NCBI GenBank assembly: GCA_900543155.1
Contig: UQQN01000060.1
Location: 1-14,942, forward strand
Direction of reading: 5' to 3'
Origin: an uncultured Prevotella sp.
Lineage (GTDB): Bacteria > Bacteroidota > Bacteroidia > Bacteroidales > Bacteroidaceae
DNA: 14,942 bases
Part shown: in pieces, positions 1 to 7,498 of the stretch
How positions within the stretch are numbered: the first letter of the stretch is position 1
Layout of the letters: the number at the start of each line of letters is the position of its first letter
Made by a program: the position numbers and the translations under genes
The notes under the pieces: model-generated
Told to the model about the DNA's origin: nothing
The model's database searches: none
The model's input: only the letters and a program-made list of their open reading frames with translations

Positions 1-657
1 CTTATAGTCCTTAGCCTCGGGCAAAATCTGATAGTGCTTACCATCTGTCATCACAAACACCGAGCATTCAATGCCACTCAAAAATTCCTCAATCACCACA
101 CGGCTCGAAGCATTGCCAAACATGCCGCCAAGCATGTCGCGCAATTCTTTTTTAGCCTCTTCGAGTGTAGGCACAATCAGCACACCCTTACCTGCGCACA
201 AGCCGTCAGCCTTAAGCACATACGGAGCTTGCAGCGTTTCTAAGAAACGGCAACCCTCTTCCACCTGTGTACCATCAAAAGTCTCGTACGCAGCTGTCGG
301 AATGTGGTGACGCTTCATAAAGCCCTTGGCAAAGTCCTTTGAGCCTTCAAGCACAGCACCAGCCTTCGAGGGTCCAATCACGGGCACTCCAGCCACATCA
401 GCACGTTGCTTAAAATAGTCGTAAATGCCCTTTACTAATGGGTCTTCAGGACCTACCACAACCATGTCGATGCCATTAGCTACTACAAAGTCTGCTACAC
501 CATCAAAGTCGTCAGCCTTCAGCGCTACATTTTCGCCCACGTTTGCAGTACCCGCATTACCTGGAGCAATAAAAAGTTTTTCTACTTGTGCACTTTGCGC
601 AATTTTCCAAGCTAAAGCGTGCTCACGGCCGCCGCTGCCCAAAAGTAAGAGTTTCAT
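1..657 (-). CDS. purD: Phosphoribosylamine-glycine ligase (GAR synthetase), N-terminal 219 residues, cut by window edge
   Basis: Cytoplasmic enzyme of de novo purine synthesis. It joins phosphoribosylamine and glycine using ATP to give glycinamide ribonucleotide. Seen in the translation: the N-terminal nucleotide-fold motif LLLGSGGREHALAWK (residues 4-18), PGNAGT (32-37), VGPEDPL (68-74), IGPSKAGAVLEGSK (94-107), and the start of the ATP-grasp region with YVLKADGLCAGKGV (146-159) and EEFLSGIE (190-197). These match the PurD family, whose usual length is about 420-430 residues, so roughly the second half lies beyond position 1. The ATG at 657 begins directly with the conserved MKLLLLGSGG and lies about 30 bases downstream of a good promoter. 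The reading frame is open to the window edge. Nothing suggests damage. PurD is the only sensible reading. Confidence 0.97.
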   Translation of the reverse strand, partial: MKLLLLGSGGREHALAWKIAQSAQVEKLFIAPGNAGTANVGENVALKADDFDGVADFVVANGIDMVVVGPEDPLVKGIYDYFKQRADVAGVPVIGPSKAGAVLEGSKDFAKGFMKRHHIPTAAYETFDGTQVEEGCRFLETLQAPYVLKADGLCAGKGVLIVPTLEEAKKELRDMLGGMFGNASSRVVIEEFLSGIECSVFVMTDGKHYQILPEAKDYK

Positions 658-688
658 AAGCTTTTCTATTGATTTTGTTTATTTGCTG

Positions 689-719
689 CAAATTTACACC
701 ATGAAGCGCGAAGGGCAAA
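689..719 (-). promoter_or_regulatory. Promoter of purD, Bacteroidetes type
   Basis: On the minus strand the -7 box TAAATTTG (689-696) fits TAnnTTTG. A TTTG (716-719) lies 19 bp upstream, which fits the -33 element. The implied transcript starts about 25 bases before the purD ATG at 657. The consensus is established for Bacteroidetes primary sigma; its use here is inferred. Confidence 0.75.
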
Positions 720-847
720 GCAAAACCCCAAGTTTTTGTGCATAAAGCCGTAGTGCCCCCTTTCTGAATATTTATAATCGTCCCCCTTTTTCCTTCTAAA
801 AATCCTCCCCAAACGCACCTCCATTTTGTCTCTGCCATTCCCTTATT
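720..847. other. Intergenic spacer between purD promoter and repeat array
   Basis: I see no gene or RNA here. The plus strand is pyrimidine-rich. The block CCCCCTTT occurs twice, at 756-763 and 782-789, 26 bp apart. Minus-strand reading frames cross this stretch and the repeat array, but they have no family resemblance and owe their length to the repeats. Confidence 0.6.
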
Positions 848-955
848 GCGCCAACTGAGGAAACAAAATTGCGCCAACTGAGGAAACGAAAACGCGCCAA
901 CTGAGGAAACAAAATTGCGCCAACTGAGGAAATGAAAATGCGCCAACTGAGGAAA
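848..955. repeat. Five 23-bp direct repeats (iteron-like array)
   Basis: The 16-base core GCGCCAACTGAGGAAA begins at 848, 871, 894, 917 and 940, each copy identical. Between cores lie 7-base A-rich spacers that vary: CAAAATT, CGAAAAC, CAAAATT and TGAAAAT. Copies 1 and 3 are identical over all 23 bases. The core is not a palindrome. The period is about two turns of the helix, so a protein binding each core would sit on a similar face. The last copy ends 16 bases before the -7 box of the ATPase gene and covers the place where its -33 contact would be. It could be an operator array, an iteron-like site, a mobile-element relic or a simple tandem repeat. The function is unknown. Confidence 0.95.
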
Positions 956-971
956 TGTGAAAAAAAATAAG

Positions 972-979
972 TATATTTG
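972..979 (+). promoter_or_regulatory. -7 box of the ATPase gene promoter
   Basis: TATATTTG fits TAnnTTTG and lies 27 bases before the ATG at 1007. No good TTTG stands 19-21 bp upstream. That position falls in the final repeat of the array, so the promoter may be weak alone or depend on a factor bound to the repeats (inference). Confidence 0.55.
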
Positions 980-1006
980 CACCTGAAAACCAATATAATT
1001 TGAAAT

Positions 1007-2278
1007 ATGGAGTATAAACATAGAATAGCTGATAAAATGCTTGAAAAAAAATTAGCAAGCAAAGGGGCTATTTTAATAGAAGGCCCCAAATGGTGTGGAA
1101 AGACAACCACAGCAGAGCAACAAGCAAAAAGCATTCTATATATGGACAATCCGTCTTCGTTAGAAACCAATTTGCAGATGGCGGAGATAGATGCTTCAGT
1201 ATTGTTAGATGGCGAAACCCCAAGGTTGGTTGACGAATGGCAATTAGCCCCCAAATTGTGGGATGCGATAAGATTTGAAGTAGACCATCGTCATAAAGTA
1301 GGACAGTTTGTGTTGACGGGTTCAGCTGTTCCTGCTGAAGAAAAAGATATACATCATTCTGGGACAGGGCGATTTAGTTGGTTAACCATGCGCCCTATGA
1401 GTTTGTATGAATCGGGCGAATCAAATGGAAAGGTTAGTTTAGCACATTTATTCGAATCGCCCGAGAAAATAGCAGCGGTCAATAAATTACAAATAGACGA
1501 TCTTGCATTTTTGATTTGTCGAGGCGGTTGGCCATTTGCTTGCACTTTACAAACTGAAGCCGCGTTGGTACAAGCTTTCGATTATGTAGACGCTGTTATC
1601 AAAAAAGACGTCTCGCGTGTGGATGGTGTTAGTCGCAATGCTACCACTACAAGGTTGTTACTACGGTCGTATGCTCGTAACCAAGGTTCGCAAGCCACCA
1701 TAGGTACTATCGTGGCAGATATGGCCACAAACGATGAAAACGAAATTAGTGTAAAAACAGCCGGAAGCTATTTGGAAGCGTTACGCAAAATTTTTGTTAT
1801 TGAAGATTCAGAGGCGTGGAATCCAAATCTGCGGTCAAAAACAGCCATCCGCACAGCAAACACACGCTACTTTATAGATCCCTCCATCGGTACGGCGGTG
1901 TTAGGTCTTGGACCAAAAGACCTTATTAACGATCTCAATACGATGGGTTTATTCTTCGAAACCCTTTGTGTGCGAGATTTGAGAGTTTTTGCTGATGCAT
2001 TAGATGGAGAGGTATATCATTATCGTGATAAAAATGGTTTAGAGTGCGATGCCGTAGTACATCTTCGTAATGGCAAATACGGGCTTGTTGAAGTAAAGTT
2101 GGGTGGAGATAGGCTTATCAATGAAGGAGCCGAGAATCTTAAAACGCTTGCAGAAAAAATCAATATAGAAAAAATGAATGCCCCCTCTTTCATGATGGTT
2201 CTTACGGGAACAGGTGACTTTGCTTATCGAAGAAAAGATAGTGTATTTGTGGTTCCTATTGGGTGCTTAAAGGACTAA
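1007..2278 (+). CDS. AAA+ ATPase with C-terminal DUF4143 (PD-(D/E)XK-like) domain
   Basis: A 423-residue cytoplasmic protein of the AAA_14/DUF4143 family, which is widespread and often multicopy in Bacteroidales. Its biological role is not established. Seen: Walker A GPKWCGKTT (26-34), Walker B-like RLVDEW (73-78), sensor-like FVLTGSA (101-107), and the arginine-bearing GRFSWLTMRPMSLYE (121-135), a stretch well conserved in this family. The C-terminal part has GLFFETLCVRDL followed by ECDAVV (D348) and GLVEVK (E362, K364), the D...ExK layout of a nuclease-like fold. Whether it cuts DNA is unknown. The length is normal and the frame is intact. It stands alone, with purD divergent upstream and the SusC/D operon behind separate hairpins. 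Its wording is richer in TTA/TTG and AAA codons than the susC-like gene, which hints at an acquired gene (impression, not computed). The ATG at 1007 follows the -7 box closely. Confidence 0.9.
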   Translation: MEYKHRIADKMLEKKLASKGAILIEGPKWCGKTTTAEQQAKSILYMDNPSSLETNLQMAEIDASVLLDGETPRLVDEWQLAPKLWDAIRFEVDHRHKVGQFVLTGSAVPAEEKDIHHSGTGRFSWLTMRPMSLYESGESNGKVSLAHLFESPEKIAAVNKLQIDDLAFLICRGGWPFACTLQTEAALVQAFDYVDAVIKKDVSRVDGVSRNATTTRLLLRSYARNQGSQATIGTIVADMATNDENEISVKTAGSYLEALRKIFVIEDSEAWNPNLRSKTAIRTANTRYFIDPSIGTAVLGLGPKDLINDLNTMGLFFETLCVRDLRVFADALDGEVYHYRDKNGLECDAVVHLRNGKYGLVEVKLGGDRLINEGAENLKTLAEKINIEKMNAPSFMMVLTGTGDFAYRRKDSVFVVPIGCLKD

Positions 2279-2293
2279 ATAGATTGTTTGGTT

Positions 2294-2330
2294 TTTATGG
2301 CATTCTTCGTGCTGCCTTCATTGCCATAAA
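2294..2330 (+). repeat. Inverted repeat downstream of ATPase gene, first hairpin
   Basis: The arms TTTATGGCA (2294-2302) and TGCCATAAA (2322-2330) are perfectly complementary over 9 bp, with a 19-base loop. No T-run follows, so it is a poor terminator alone. Its right arm shares 2328-2330 with the left arm of the next hairpin, so the two cannot both form completely. Confidence 0.7.
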
Positions 2331-2371
2331 GTTCGGGAGTTGATAATAAAAGTAGTTGACTCCCGAACTTT
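2328..2371 (+). terminator. Probable terminator of the ATPase gene, second hairpin
   Basis: The arms AAAGTTCGGGAGT (2328-2340) and ACTCCCGAACTTT (2359-2371) pair perfectly over 13 bp. The loop has 18 bases, and three more pairs including G-U are possible inside it. A moderately T-rich stretch (CTCTTTATCTTC) follows. The position, 49 bases after the stop, suits a terminator for the ATPase transcript. The T-tract is weak, so confidence is moderate. Confidence 0.65.
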
Positions 2372-2550
2372 CTCTTTATCTTCAAGAGCTGACAGAACGT
2401 AAGATAAAATCTTTATAAAGCATCAAAGTTGAATGGGGGTCGTTACACATTGTAAAGTCGAGAATTTAGAAAATTGGCTGCTGAAAAGCCTCTGATTTTA
2501 TGTTTTTAAACATAGAAATGCTAATTTGATGAAAAATATTAGACAGTTTA
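2372..2550. other. Intergenic region upstream of the susC-like promoter, with one palindrome
   Basis: No gene is visible. The only clear structure is TATGTTT-TT-AAACATA at 2499-2514, a 7-bp-arm palindrome with a 2-base centre. Its right end is 36 bases upstream of the TTTG at 2551. It is AT-rich and might be a regulator site or chance. Confidence 0.5.
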
Positions 2551-2582
2551 TTTGCGTAATTGAAAACTGTACTTTAAATTTG
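2551..2582 (+). promoter_or_regulatory. Promoter of the SusC/SusD operon, Bacteroidetes type
   Basis: TTTG (2551-2554), 20 bp, then TAAATTTG (2575-2582) is a full match to TTTG-N19-21-TAnnTTTG. Transcription would start near 2588-2590, leaving a leader of about 45 bases before the ATG at 2634. No purine-rich ribosome site is evident, as usual in this phylum. Confidence 0.8.
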
Positions 2583-2595
2583 CGCCGTTTTCAAT
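2559..2595. promoter_or_regulatory. Inverted repeat enclosing the -7 box of the susC-like promoter (operator candidate)
   Basis: ATTGAAAAC (2559-2567) and GTTTTCAAT (2587-2595) are exact 9-bp inverted copies, separated by 19 bp. The -7 box at 2575-2582 lies between them and the likely start site lies in the right arm. A dimeric regulator bound here would block or reshape the promoter (inference). Only the last few bases could be in the RNA, so an RNA hairpin is unlikely. Confidence 0.5.
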
Positions 2596-2633
2596 CAAAT
2601 CTTTCTAACAAAAGTCTAATATACTCTTAGCGT

Positions 2634-5600
2634 ATGAAACCTACAACATCCGTCGGATGTACATACACTCCGATATGGTTTAAGCGTTTGAGAAACGTCT
2701 TACCGCTTACTTTGGGATTGCTGATTGGTACAGCTAATGCAACTGCTTCTTATGCAGCCCCAACCACAAGCGAAACAACTTCTATCAACCAAACTAAGGG
2801 CACAGTGAGCGGCAGAATCACCGACAATACAGGCGAAGGCCTTGTGGGTGTAACTATCGTGGTAAAAGGCACAAAGGTGCGCACCACCACTGATGCAAAT
2901 GGTAAGTATACAATTAAGGCTAACGCAGGCCAAACGTTAGTTTATTCTTACATTGGCTACAAACGTGTTGAGAAAAAAGTAACGGGTTCAACCTTGAATG
3001 TTGAACTCGAAAGCGTCGACAATACTCTTAACGAAGCTGTGGTTATTGGCTATGGTACAGTGCGCAAGGCCGACTTGGCAGGTGCGGTAGCTGTGATGGA
3101 TAATAAGCAGTTTAAAGATCAGCCCATCACTCAGGTAAGCGATGCCTTGCAAGGTCGTGTGGCAGGTGTGCAAGTGTTGAGCGATGGTACTCCTGGTGGC
3201 GACATCAAAATTCGTGTGCGTGGTTCAAGTTCTATCAACAAGAGCAACGAACCCCTCTACGTAGTAGATGGTATCGTGCGCGAAAGTGGACTCGAAGGCA
3301 TCAACCCCGAGGATATTCAGAGTCTTCAGGTGTTGAAGGATGCCTCTTCTACCGCCATTTATGGTGCCCGTGGTGCCAATGGTGTGGTATTGGTGCAAAC
3401 CAAGTCGGGTAAGGCAGGACAGACCCAAGTGGTGTTCGATGCCTCAGTAGGTGTGAGCAACGCTTACCACATTCCCGAAAAGTTGAGTACTGCAGAATAT
3501 GCACAAGCTTTGGTAGCCAATGGTTTGGCAACCAGCGATGCGATGACAGACTACCTCAATGGTACGAATCCTGGTATCGACTGGATGGACGAACTCTTGC
3601 AAACGGGTGTGACCCAAAACTATAAGTTGGCCATTTCTAAGGGTAACGAAGATACGCAGTTCTACGTGTCGGGTAACTATTTGGACCACAAGGGTGTAAT
3701 TTATAACACCGAGTTTAAGCGTTATGCTGTAAAGGCTAATGTACACTCAAAACTCTACAAGTGGCTCGAACTGACTGCCGATGTAAATTTATCGCGTGGT
3801 CAGGGCAAGGGCGGTGGTTTCCATCAAAACCAAGATAACCCCATTTGGAATGGTTTGAACTTCTCGCCCACCATGAATATGCTTCTTTCAAATGGATTCT
3901 ATGCACGCGACCCCTATAATGTTGTTTCGCAGGCGAATCCCTATGGTGCGCTCAAGGAAAATGACAACGACCGCATGCGCGATGTGGTAAATGGTCATAT
4001 CGACTTGAAGTTCAACATTGTTGATGGGCTTACTTTCACCACGACCAATGGTGTAGATTATAAAGACTCAAAGAGCTATTCGTTTGTAACAGCAAAGGTT
4101 AATCCACAAGGAACAAGCAGCGCTTCGAATGCTGATACCTACCAAATGTTGTTGCAGACCACAAATAACCTTACTTACAATCATAATTGGAATGGTCATG
4201 GCTTAACCGCAACAGGTGTGTGGGAGGCTACCAGCTATGAACGTCGCTACATGATGATGAAGGGTACAAACCTTTCGAGCGAAAGTGTGGGTTATTGGAA
4301 TATTGACAATGCCAAGTCTAAGACAGTGTCTAATAGCTACCAAAAGTGGGCATTGCTCTCGGCTGTAGCACGCGTAATGTATAATTACAAGGATAAGTAC
4401 ATGCTTACAGGTACATTCCGTGCTGATGGTTCAAGTCGTTTCACTAATAAAAAGTGGGGCTACTTCCCCTCAGTAGCTGCAGCATGGACTGTAAGCCAGG
4501 AAGACTTCATGAAAAATGTGAAGCCCGTGAGCAACTTGAAGATTCGTGCCAGCTATGGTATCATTGGTAACCAGGATGTTGATCCTTATTCAACCATGGT
4601 TATGCTTTCAGCCACCTCGTTCGACTTTGGTACCAACAACATGTACACAGGTTATTGGCCACATGGTGTTGAAACGCCCGACCTTACATGGGAAAAGGTT
4701 CACCAATTCGACTTTGGTGTAGACCTTGGTTTGTTTGAGAATCGTTTGAGTGTAGGTTTTGATTATTACTATAAGAAGACCAAAGATGCCTTGCTCCGCG
4801 AAACATCGAGCGACATTATTGGTGGTATGTCTTATTGGGTAAATGAGGGAGAAGTTGAAAATAAGGGCTTTGACCTTACACTTACAGGTCGTATTATTCA
4901 GACTCGCGACTGGCAGTGGACTTCTACATTCAGCTTCTCGCACAACAAAAACAAGGTGGTGAAGCTTAACAAGAGCATCGATGGTGCTTCGCCTGCTGCG
5001 GGTACCGTTGATCCTTGTACCATCATTATGCAAGGCGAGGCTATTGGTACCTTCTATGGTTACAAATGGGCTGGTGTTGAGCAGAATGCTGAAGGTCAGT
5101 GGATTGATATGTACTATGACAAGAATGGCAACAAAACAGCAACTCCCAGTGGTGACGACCGTCAGATACTTGGCAATGCAAGTCCTAAGTTGACAGTAGG
5201 TTGGAATAATACGCTCTCTTATAAGAATTGGGATTTCAGTTTCTTCTTTAACTCAGCCTTTGGTGGCAAGCGTTTGAACTTGGTGCGTTACACCATGAAC
5301 TCAACTCCAGGTGCTTCGAAGTTTGTGACCGACAAGGACTACTTCAACAATGTGGGCAAGGATATGCCTACACTCGGTGCGGGTTCGAAGGTATATGGCA
5401 ATAGCGACAAGTGGATAGAGAATGCTACTTATGTGCGTCTCGAAAACCTCAGTGTGGCTTACACATTGCCTAAGAGCATGACTAAGTTTGCTGACCTTCG
5501 CATTAGCGTTTCGGGTCAGAACCTCTTCACCATCACTAAGTATAAAGGTATCGACCCCGCAGGTAACTCATTCCACTCGGGTGGTGGCAATGCCAATGCA

Positions 5601-5666
5601 GGTATCGACATGGGTACTTATCCAAACCCACGTACATTCACCTTTGGTGTGAGAGCTACATTCTAA
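2634..5666 (+). CDS. SusC/RagA-family TonB-linked outer membrane transporter
   Basis: A 1010-residue outer-membrane beta-barrel that imports oligosaccharides or other large nutrients with a SusD-like partner, powered by TonB. Order seen: an unusually long n-region (1-21) and hydrophobic signal core (22-34), cleavage probably near ATASYA (37-42); a CarboxypepD_reg-like beta domain (56-128, GTVSGRITDNTGEGLVGVTI); a TonB-box-like EAVVIGYG (134-141); the plug domain (about 142-260) with QVSDALQGRVAGVQV (167-181) and the family signature AIYGARGANGVVLVQTK (241-257); and a barrel ending in PNPRTFTFGVRATF with terminal Phe, typical for outer-membrane assembly. Length is normal for SusC. There is no STN domain, so it does not look like a signalling transducer to an anti-sigma factor. 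Position 2634 is the only suitable start. The SusD-like gene follows after 31 bases. Substrate cannot be told from sequence. Confidence 0.96.
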   Translation: MKPTTSVGCTYTPIWFKRLRNVLPLTLGLLIGTANATASYAAPTTSETTSINQTKGTVSGRITDNTGEGLVGVTIVVKGTKVRTTTDANGKYTIKANAGQTLVYSYIGYKRVEKKVTGSTLNVELESVDNTLNEAVVIGYGTVRKADLAGAVAVMDNKQFKDQPITQVSDALQGRVAGVQVLSDGTPGGDIKIRVRGSSSINKSNEPLYVVDGIVRESGLEGINPEDIQSLQVLKDASSTAIYGARGANGVVLVQTKSGKAGQTQVVFDASVGVSNAYHIPEKLSTAEYAQALVANGLATSDAMTDYLNGTNPGIDWMDELLQTGVTQNYKLAISKGNEDTQFYVSGNYLDHKGVIYNTEFKRYAVKANVHSKLYKWLELTADVNLSRGQGKGGGFHQNQDNPIWNGLNFSPTMNMLLSNGFYARDPYNVVSQANPYGALKENDNDRMRDVVNGHIDLKFNIVDGLTFTTTNGVDYKDSKSYSFVTAKVNPQGTSSASNADTYQMLLQTTNNLTYNHNWNGHGLTATGVWEATSYERRYMMMKGTNLSSESVGYWNIDNAKSKTVSNSYQKWALLSAVARVMYNYKDKYMLTGTFRADGSSRFTNKKWGYFPSVAAAWTVSQEDFMKNVKPVSNLKIRASYGIIGNQDVDPYSTMVMLSATSFDFGTNNMYTGYWPHGVETPDLTWEKVHQFDFGVDLGLFENRLSVGFDYYYKKTKDALLRETSSDIIGGMSYWVNEGEVENKGFDLTLTGRIIQTRDWQWTSTFSFSHNKNKVVKLNKSIDGASPAAGTVDPCTIIMQGEAIGTFYGYKWAGVEQNAEGQWIDMYYDKNGNKTATPSGDDRQILGNASPKLTVGWNNTLSYKNWDFSFFFNSAFGGKRLNLVRYTMNSTPGASKFVTDKDYFNNVGKDMPTLGAGSKVYGNSDKWIENATYVRLENLSVAYTLPKSMTKFADLRISVSGQNLFTITKYKGIDPAGNSFHSGGGNANAGIDMGTYPNPRTFTFGVRATF

Positions 5667-5697
5667 TCTTAATCCCCTTCAACACAAGTATTTTATC

Positions 5698-7398
5698 ATG
5701 AAATCTAAAATATTTTTGGGCTGCATGCTTGCGGCAGGGCTCTTTTCTGCTTCATGTAGCGACTTCTTAACAGAAGACCCCAAAGGTCAGCTCGACCCCA
5801 AATCTTATTATAATAGTACCGATGCTGTGAATAGTGCTGTTTACGCACTTTACACCCAGGTTAACGTGTCGCAAATCTACACCAATATGCTCTATCCGCA
5901 GTGGCAAGGCGATGACATCACTGCCAACCCCGGATCGAACAAGCAGGCTTGCGCCGAAATGGATGGTTTCTCAGCATCAAACAACAATAAGGGTGTTCGC
6001 GAAGCTTGGGAAAAAAATTATAAAATCATTGAGGCTGCCAATAATATTATCAACAACATTCAGGTTGACGAAGCCTCAACCTATGTTGATGCTGCGAAAG
6101 TAGCTGTAGGTCAGGCACACTTCTGGCGTGCATTTGCTTACTACTATTTGGTACGTCTTTATGGTCCGTTACCCATTGTCGAACAGAATGCAGTTCTGTC
6201 GAATGGTGCCACTCCTCCTTCATCAATAGCTGATGTTTATGATTATATCGTAAAAGAAATGAAGGCTGCTATTGACGTATTGCCCACAAGCTATACAAGT
6301 GAGCCTGCTCATCACAATGGCATTGATGCTTTTGTAACTAAGCAAGCTGCTCAGTCAGCACTTACGGCTGTATATATGTCGATGGCAGGCTATCCGCTCA
6401 ACAAGACAGTGTATTATGGCGAAGCAGCCAAACTTGCTAAGGAGGTTATCGACAATAATAGCGAGTATGGTTTCTATCTTGACAACGATTGGAGCCATGT
6501 ATACTCAATGGGTCATAATTACAACAAAGAAACCATTCTTGGTATTGACTACAGTCCGCTGCCTTGGTGGAGCAACGACTCAGAGTTTACATCGTGCAAT
6601 CGTTTTGAGAGCCTTGGCGATGGTGGCTGGGGTGATGCTTGGGGCGAAATCGCCTTCTGGAAGCGTTTCCCCGAAGGTAATCGTAAAAAGGCTACTTATG
6701 CTGAGAAGATTACCTTCCAAGATAAGGACTCTTATACCATCATTAAAACAGTTGATTGGTGGGCACTTAATGCAGATGGTTCAAAGGTAGTTCCTGAATA
6801 TCACCCTATGTTCTGTAACTTCACAGTGAATGCAGATGCACAGGGCAATGCCATTGCTGCTCCCTACGACTATACTAAACCCAACTGGAAGGGTATGGTA
6901 AATGACCATCGTCACCGCGTGATTCGTTATTCAGAACTCTTGCTTTGGTATGCAGAGAGTGCTGCTCGCAGTGGTGCTACCGACCTCTCATTTGCTAAAG
7001 ACTGCTTGAAGAAGGTGCGTGAGCGTGCTTGCGATGATCCTTATAACGTAACTTTGGGCGATGGTTCGGTTGTTAGCATCGATGCTATGACAGCCGAACA
7101 GTTGGCTGAGGCTTGCTATATTGAACATGGTTGGGAAGTTGCTGGTTACTGGGTAGCTATGGTAACACGTCGTTCGGACGAATTCCGTATGAACGAGTTG
7201 AAGAAAAACTTCGACTTCCGTGTTGCAAATGCCGACCAAGATATTGTAGACCCTGCTGATGGTAGAGTATACAAGGCTAAGGAAAGCGTAAATGTAGTAA
7301 ACTCTACCTGGCAGGGTGCCGAAAGCATTTACTTGCCTTATCCTGTTCTCGAAGTTGAAAAGAACCCGAACCTTCGTAACGTAGATCGTACAAAATAA
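5698..7398 (+). CDS. SusD/RagB-family surface nutrient-binding lipoprotein
   Basis: A 566-residue outer-membrane lipoprotein that acts as the ligand-binding lid on the SusC-like channel encoded just upstream. Seen: a lipoprotein signal peptide MKSKIFLGCMLAAGLFSASC with lipidated Cys likely at 20 (SASC, a relaxed lipobox), then the usual SDFLTEDPKG opening. TPR-type helical segments include QAHFWRAFAYYYLVRLYG (family motif R-A-x-x-Y-Y-L-V-x-L-Y-G). A late RYSELLLWYAESAARSG helix and the C-terminal YLPYPVLEVEKNPNLRN are both classic for SusD. Length is normal. The 31-base gap and absence of a terminator place it in one operon with the susC-like gene. No glycoside hydrolase, protease or HTCS/ECF regulator follows; the next gene is convergent. 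The ligand is therefore unknown. Confidence 0.95.
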   Translation: MKSKIFLGCMLAAGLFSASCSDFLTEDPKGQLDPKSYYNSTDAVNSAVYALYTQVNVSQIYTNMLYPQWQGDDITANPGSNKQACAEMDGFSASNNNKGVREAWEKNYKIIEAANNIINNIQVDEASTYVDAAKVAVGQAHFWRAFAYYYLVRLYGPLPIVEQNAVLSNGATPPSSIADVYDYIVKEMKAAIDVLPTSYTSEPAHHNGIDAFVTKQAAQSALTAVYMSMAGYPLNKTVYYGEAAKLAKEVIDNNSEYGFYLDNDWSHVYSMGHNYNKETILGIDYSPLPWWSNDSEFTSCNRFESLGDGGWGDAWGEIAFWKRFPEGNRKKATYAEKITFQDKDSYTIIKTVDWWALNADGSKVVPEYHPMFCNFTVNADAQGNAIAAPYDYTKPNWKGMVNDHRHRVIRYSELLLWYAESAARSGATDLSFAKDCLKKVRERACDDPYNVTLGDGSVVSIDAMTAEQLAEACYIEHGWEVAGYWVAMVTRRSDEFRMNELKKNFDFRVANADQDIVDPADGRVYKAKESVNVVNSTWQGAESIYLPYPVLEVEKNPNLRNVDRTK

Positions 7399-7437
7399 GG
7401 ATGCACATAAAGTGCTTGATGTAATGCACTTATAAAT

Positions 7438-7482
7438 AAAAAGTAAAGGGCTGCGAGTTGTTTCGCATGCCCTTTACTTTTT
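7438..7482. terminator. Bidirectional terminator between the SusD-like and GT2 genes
   Basis: The arms AAAAAGTAAAGGGC (7438-7451) and GCCCTTTACTTTTT (7469-7482) pair perfectly over 14 bp. An inner 5-bp stem TGCGA/TCGCA (7452-7456, 7463-7467) extends it, with one bulged T. The stem is flanked by T on the plus side and by A-rich sequence (T on the minus strand) on the other, so it can end both converging transcripts. A smaller stem AAGTGC/GCACTT lies just before it (7410-7415, 7426-7431). Confidence 0.85.
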
Positions 7483-7498
7483 TTACTTTTTGAGAAAT

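Noticed and set aside
756..789. Two copies of CCCCCTTT 26 bp apart
   Set aside because: Too short and low in complexity to support a function.
848..955. CRISPR array
   Set aside because: The 16-base cores are separated by only 7-base A-rich spacers. This is far too short for CRISPR spacers, and no cas gene is present.
848..955. Plasmid replication origin with iterons
   Set aside because: The spacing is iteron-like, but no Rep protein gene is near and the flanks (purD, pnp) are chromosomal. The ATPase is not a Rep.
623..1254. Minus-strand reading frames of 71-152 codons through the repeat array
   Set aside because: They owe their openness to the 23-bp repeats, overlap purD or the ATPase gene at their ends, and show no family resemblance.
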